Origin: Oscillospiraceae bacterium
GTDB taxonomy: Bacteria > Bacillota > Clostridia > Oscillospirales > Ruminococcaceae
Length of the DNA stretch: 55,022 bases
Direction: 5' to 3'
Assembly (NCBI GenBank): GCA_017521825.1
Contig: JAFXBK010000086.1
Span: 1-55,022, forward strand
Shown here: piece after piece, positions 54,934 to 55,022 of the stretch
How the letters are laid out: each line of letters begins with the position of its first letter
How positions within the stretch are numbered: the first letter of the stretch is position 1
Notes under the pieces: generated by a model
What the model was told of the DNA's origin: nothing
What the model saw: only the letters and a program-made list of their open reading frames with translations
The model's database searches: none
Position numbers and translations under genes: made by a program

Positions 54934-55022
54934 GTTGCTTGCTGCACCTTAAAGATGCTGAAATAATTTAATTAGCAAAATCTATTTTGTTCTTTGCAAA
55001 TTTACCGCTTGATTTTGTTTTA

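Noticed and set aside
1-55022. CRISPR array, prophage, transposase or complete integrase in the window
   Set aside because: No regular direct repeats with spacers, and no recombinase, capsid or transposase motifs, were found in any open frame.
54889-55022. A complete insertion sequence at the right edge
   Set aside because: Only two hairpins are visible before the window ends, with no transposase or clear boundary.

Overview
This window looks like chromosomal DNA of an endospore-forming, Gram-positive member of the Clostridia, probably an Oscillospirales-type gut bacterium. The evidence is spoIIID and spoIID, the natural IspH-ribosomal protein S1 fusion, several signal-peptidase-II lipoproteins, an ECF S component, DUF1385, DUF1846 and DUF1538 proteins, and strong GGAGG ribosome binding sites. 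TTG starts are unusually common: at least twelve genes use one. This placement is inferred from gene content; no 16S gene is present.

Layout. 1-5.6 kb: rpmE, yigZ, a YfcE-type phosphoesterase, pduL, then a three-gene minus-strand operon (CBM9-like protein, rsmE, vanY-like lipoprotein) and an orphan binding lipoprotein. 5.6-9 kb: two membrane-anchored XRE regulators, a 2,4-diaminopentanoate-dehydrogenase-like gene behind a 19-bp-spacer promoter, and the MerR regulator that probably controls it. 9-14.8 kb: spoIIID, DUF1385, an LCP-like protein, an EamA transporter, and a radical-SAM/uracil-glycosylase-like pair with a GNAT. 14.8-21.8 kb: sugar nucleotidyltransferase, YgeW carbamoyltransferase, a DUF1538 membrane protein with two PII-like proteins, exonuclease III and DUF1846. 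22-25.5 kb: two lipoproteins, spoIID, an ECF S component. 26-29.6 kb: the lower-glycolysis operon pgk-tpiA-gpmI, interrupted by a fold-back repeat. 30-36.7 kb: an operon cysteine desulfurase - thiI - a 1358-residue pseudoCinA/class B sortase/Ig/SpoIID fusion. 36.8-46.2 kb: YczE-like protein, tRNA-Arg(ACG) with an odd duplicated 3' end, an OPA-type MFS transporter, the operon rpiR-baiN-cmk-ispH/S1, a PdaB-like deacetylase and an ArsP_2-type exporter. 46-55 kb: a lipoprotein, yebC, a run of small AT-rich cargo genes, then FakA-C-like and BlaI-like proteins, fabG, alaX and a GNAT-like protein.

Two observations stand out. First, the last ~65 bp of yebC recur at 49.1 and 50.1 kb (and a short inverted piece at 51.2 kb), each following a ~1 kb cargo block of small secreted or zinc-binding proteins. 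The copies differ synonymously and in frame, as if foreign yebC 3' ends had been brought in by repeated insertion at one site. No recombinase is visible. Second, the 1358-residue fusion places a degenerate CinA in the cytoplasm and a sortase, four Ig-like domains and a SpoIID domain outside, on one chain.

All identifications were made by reading motifs; no database search was run.
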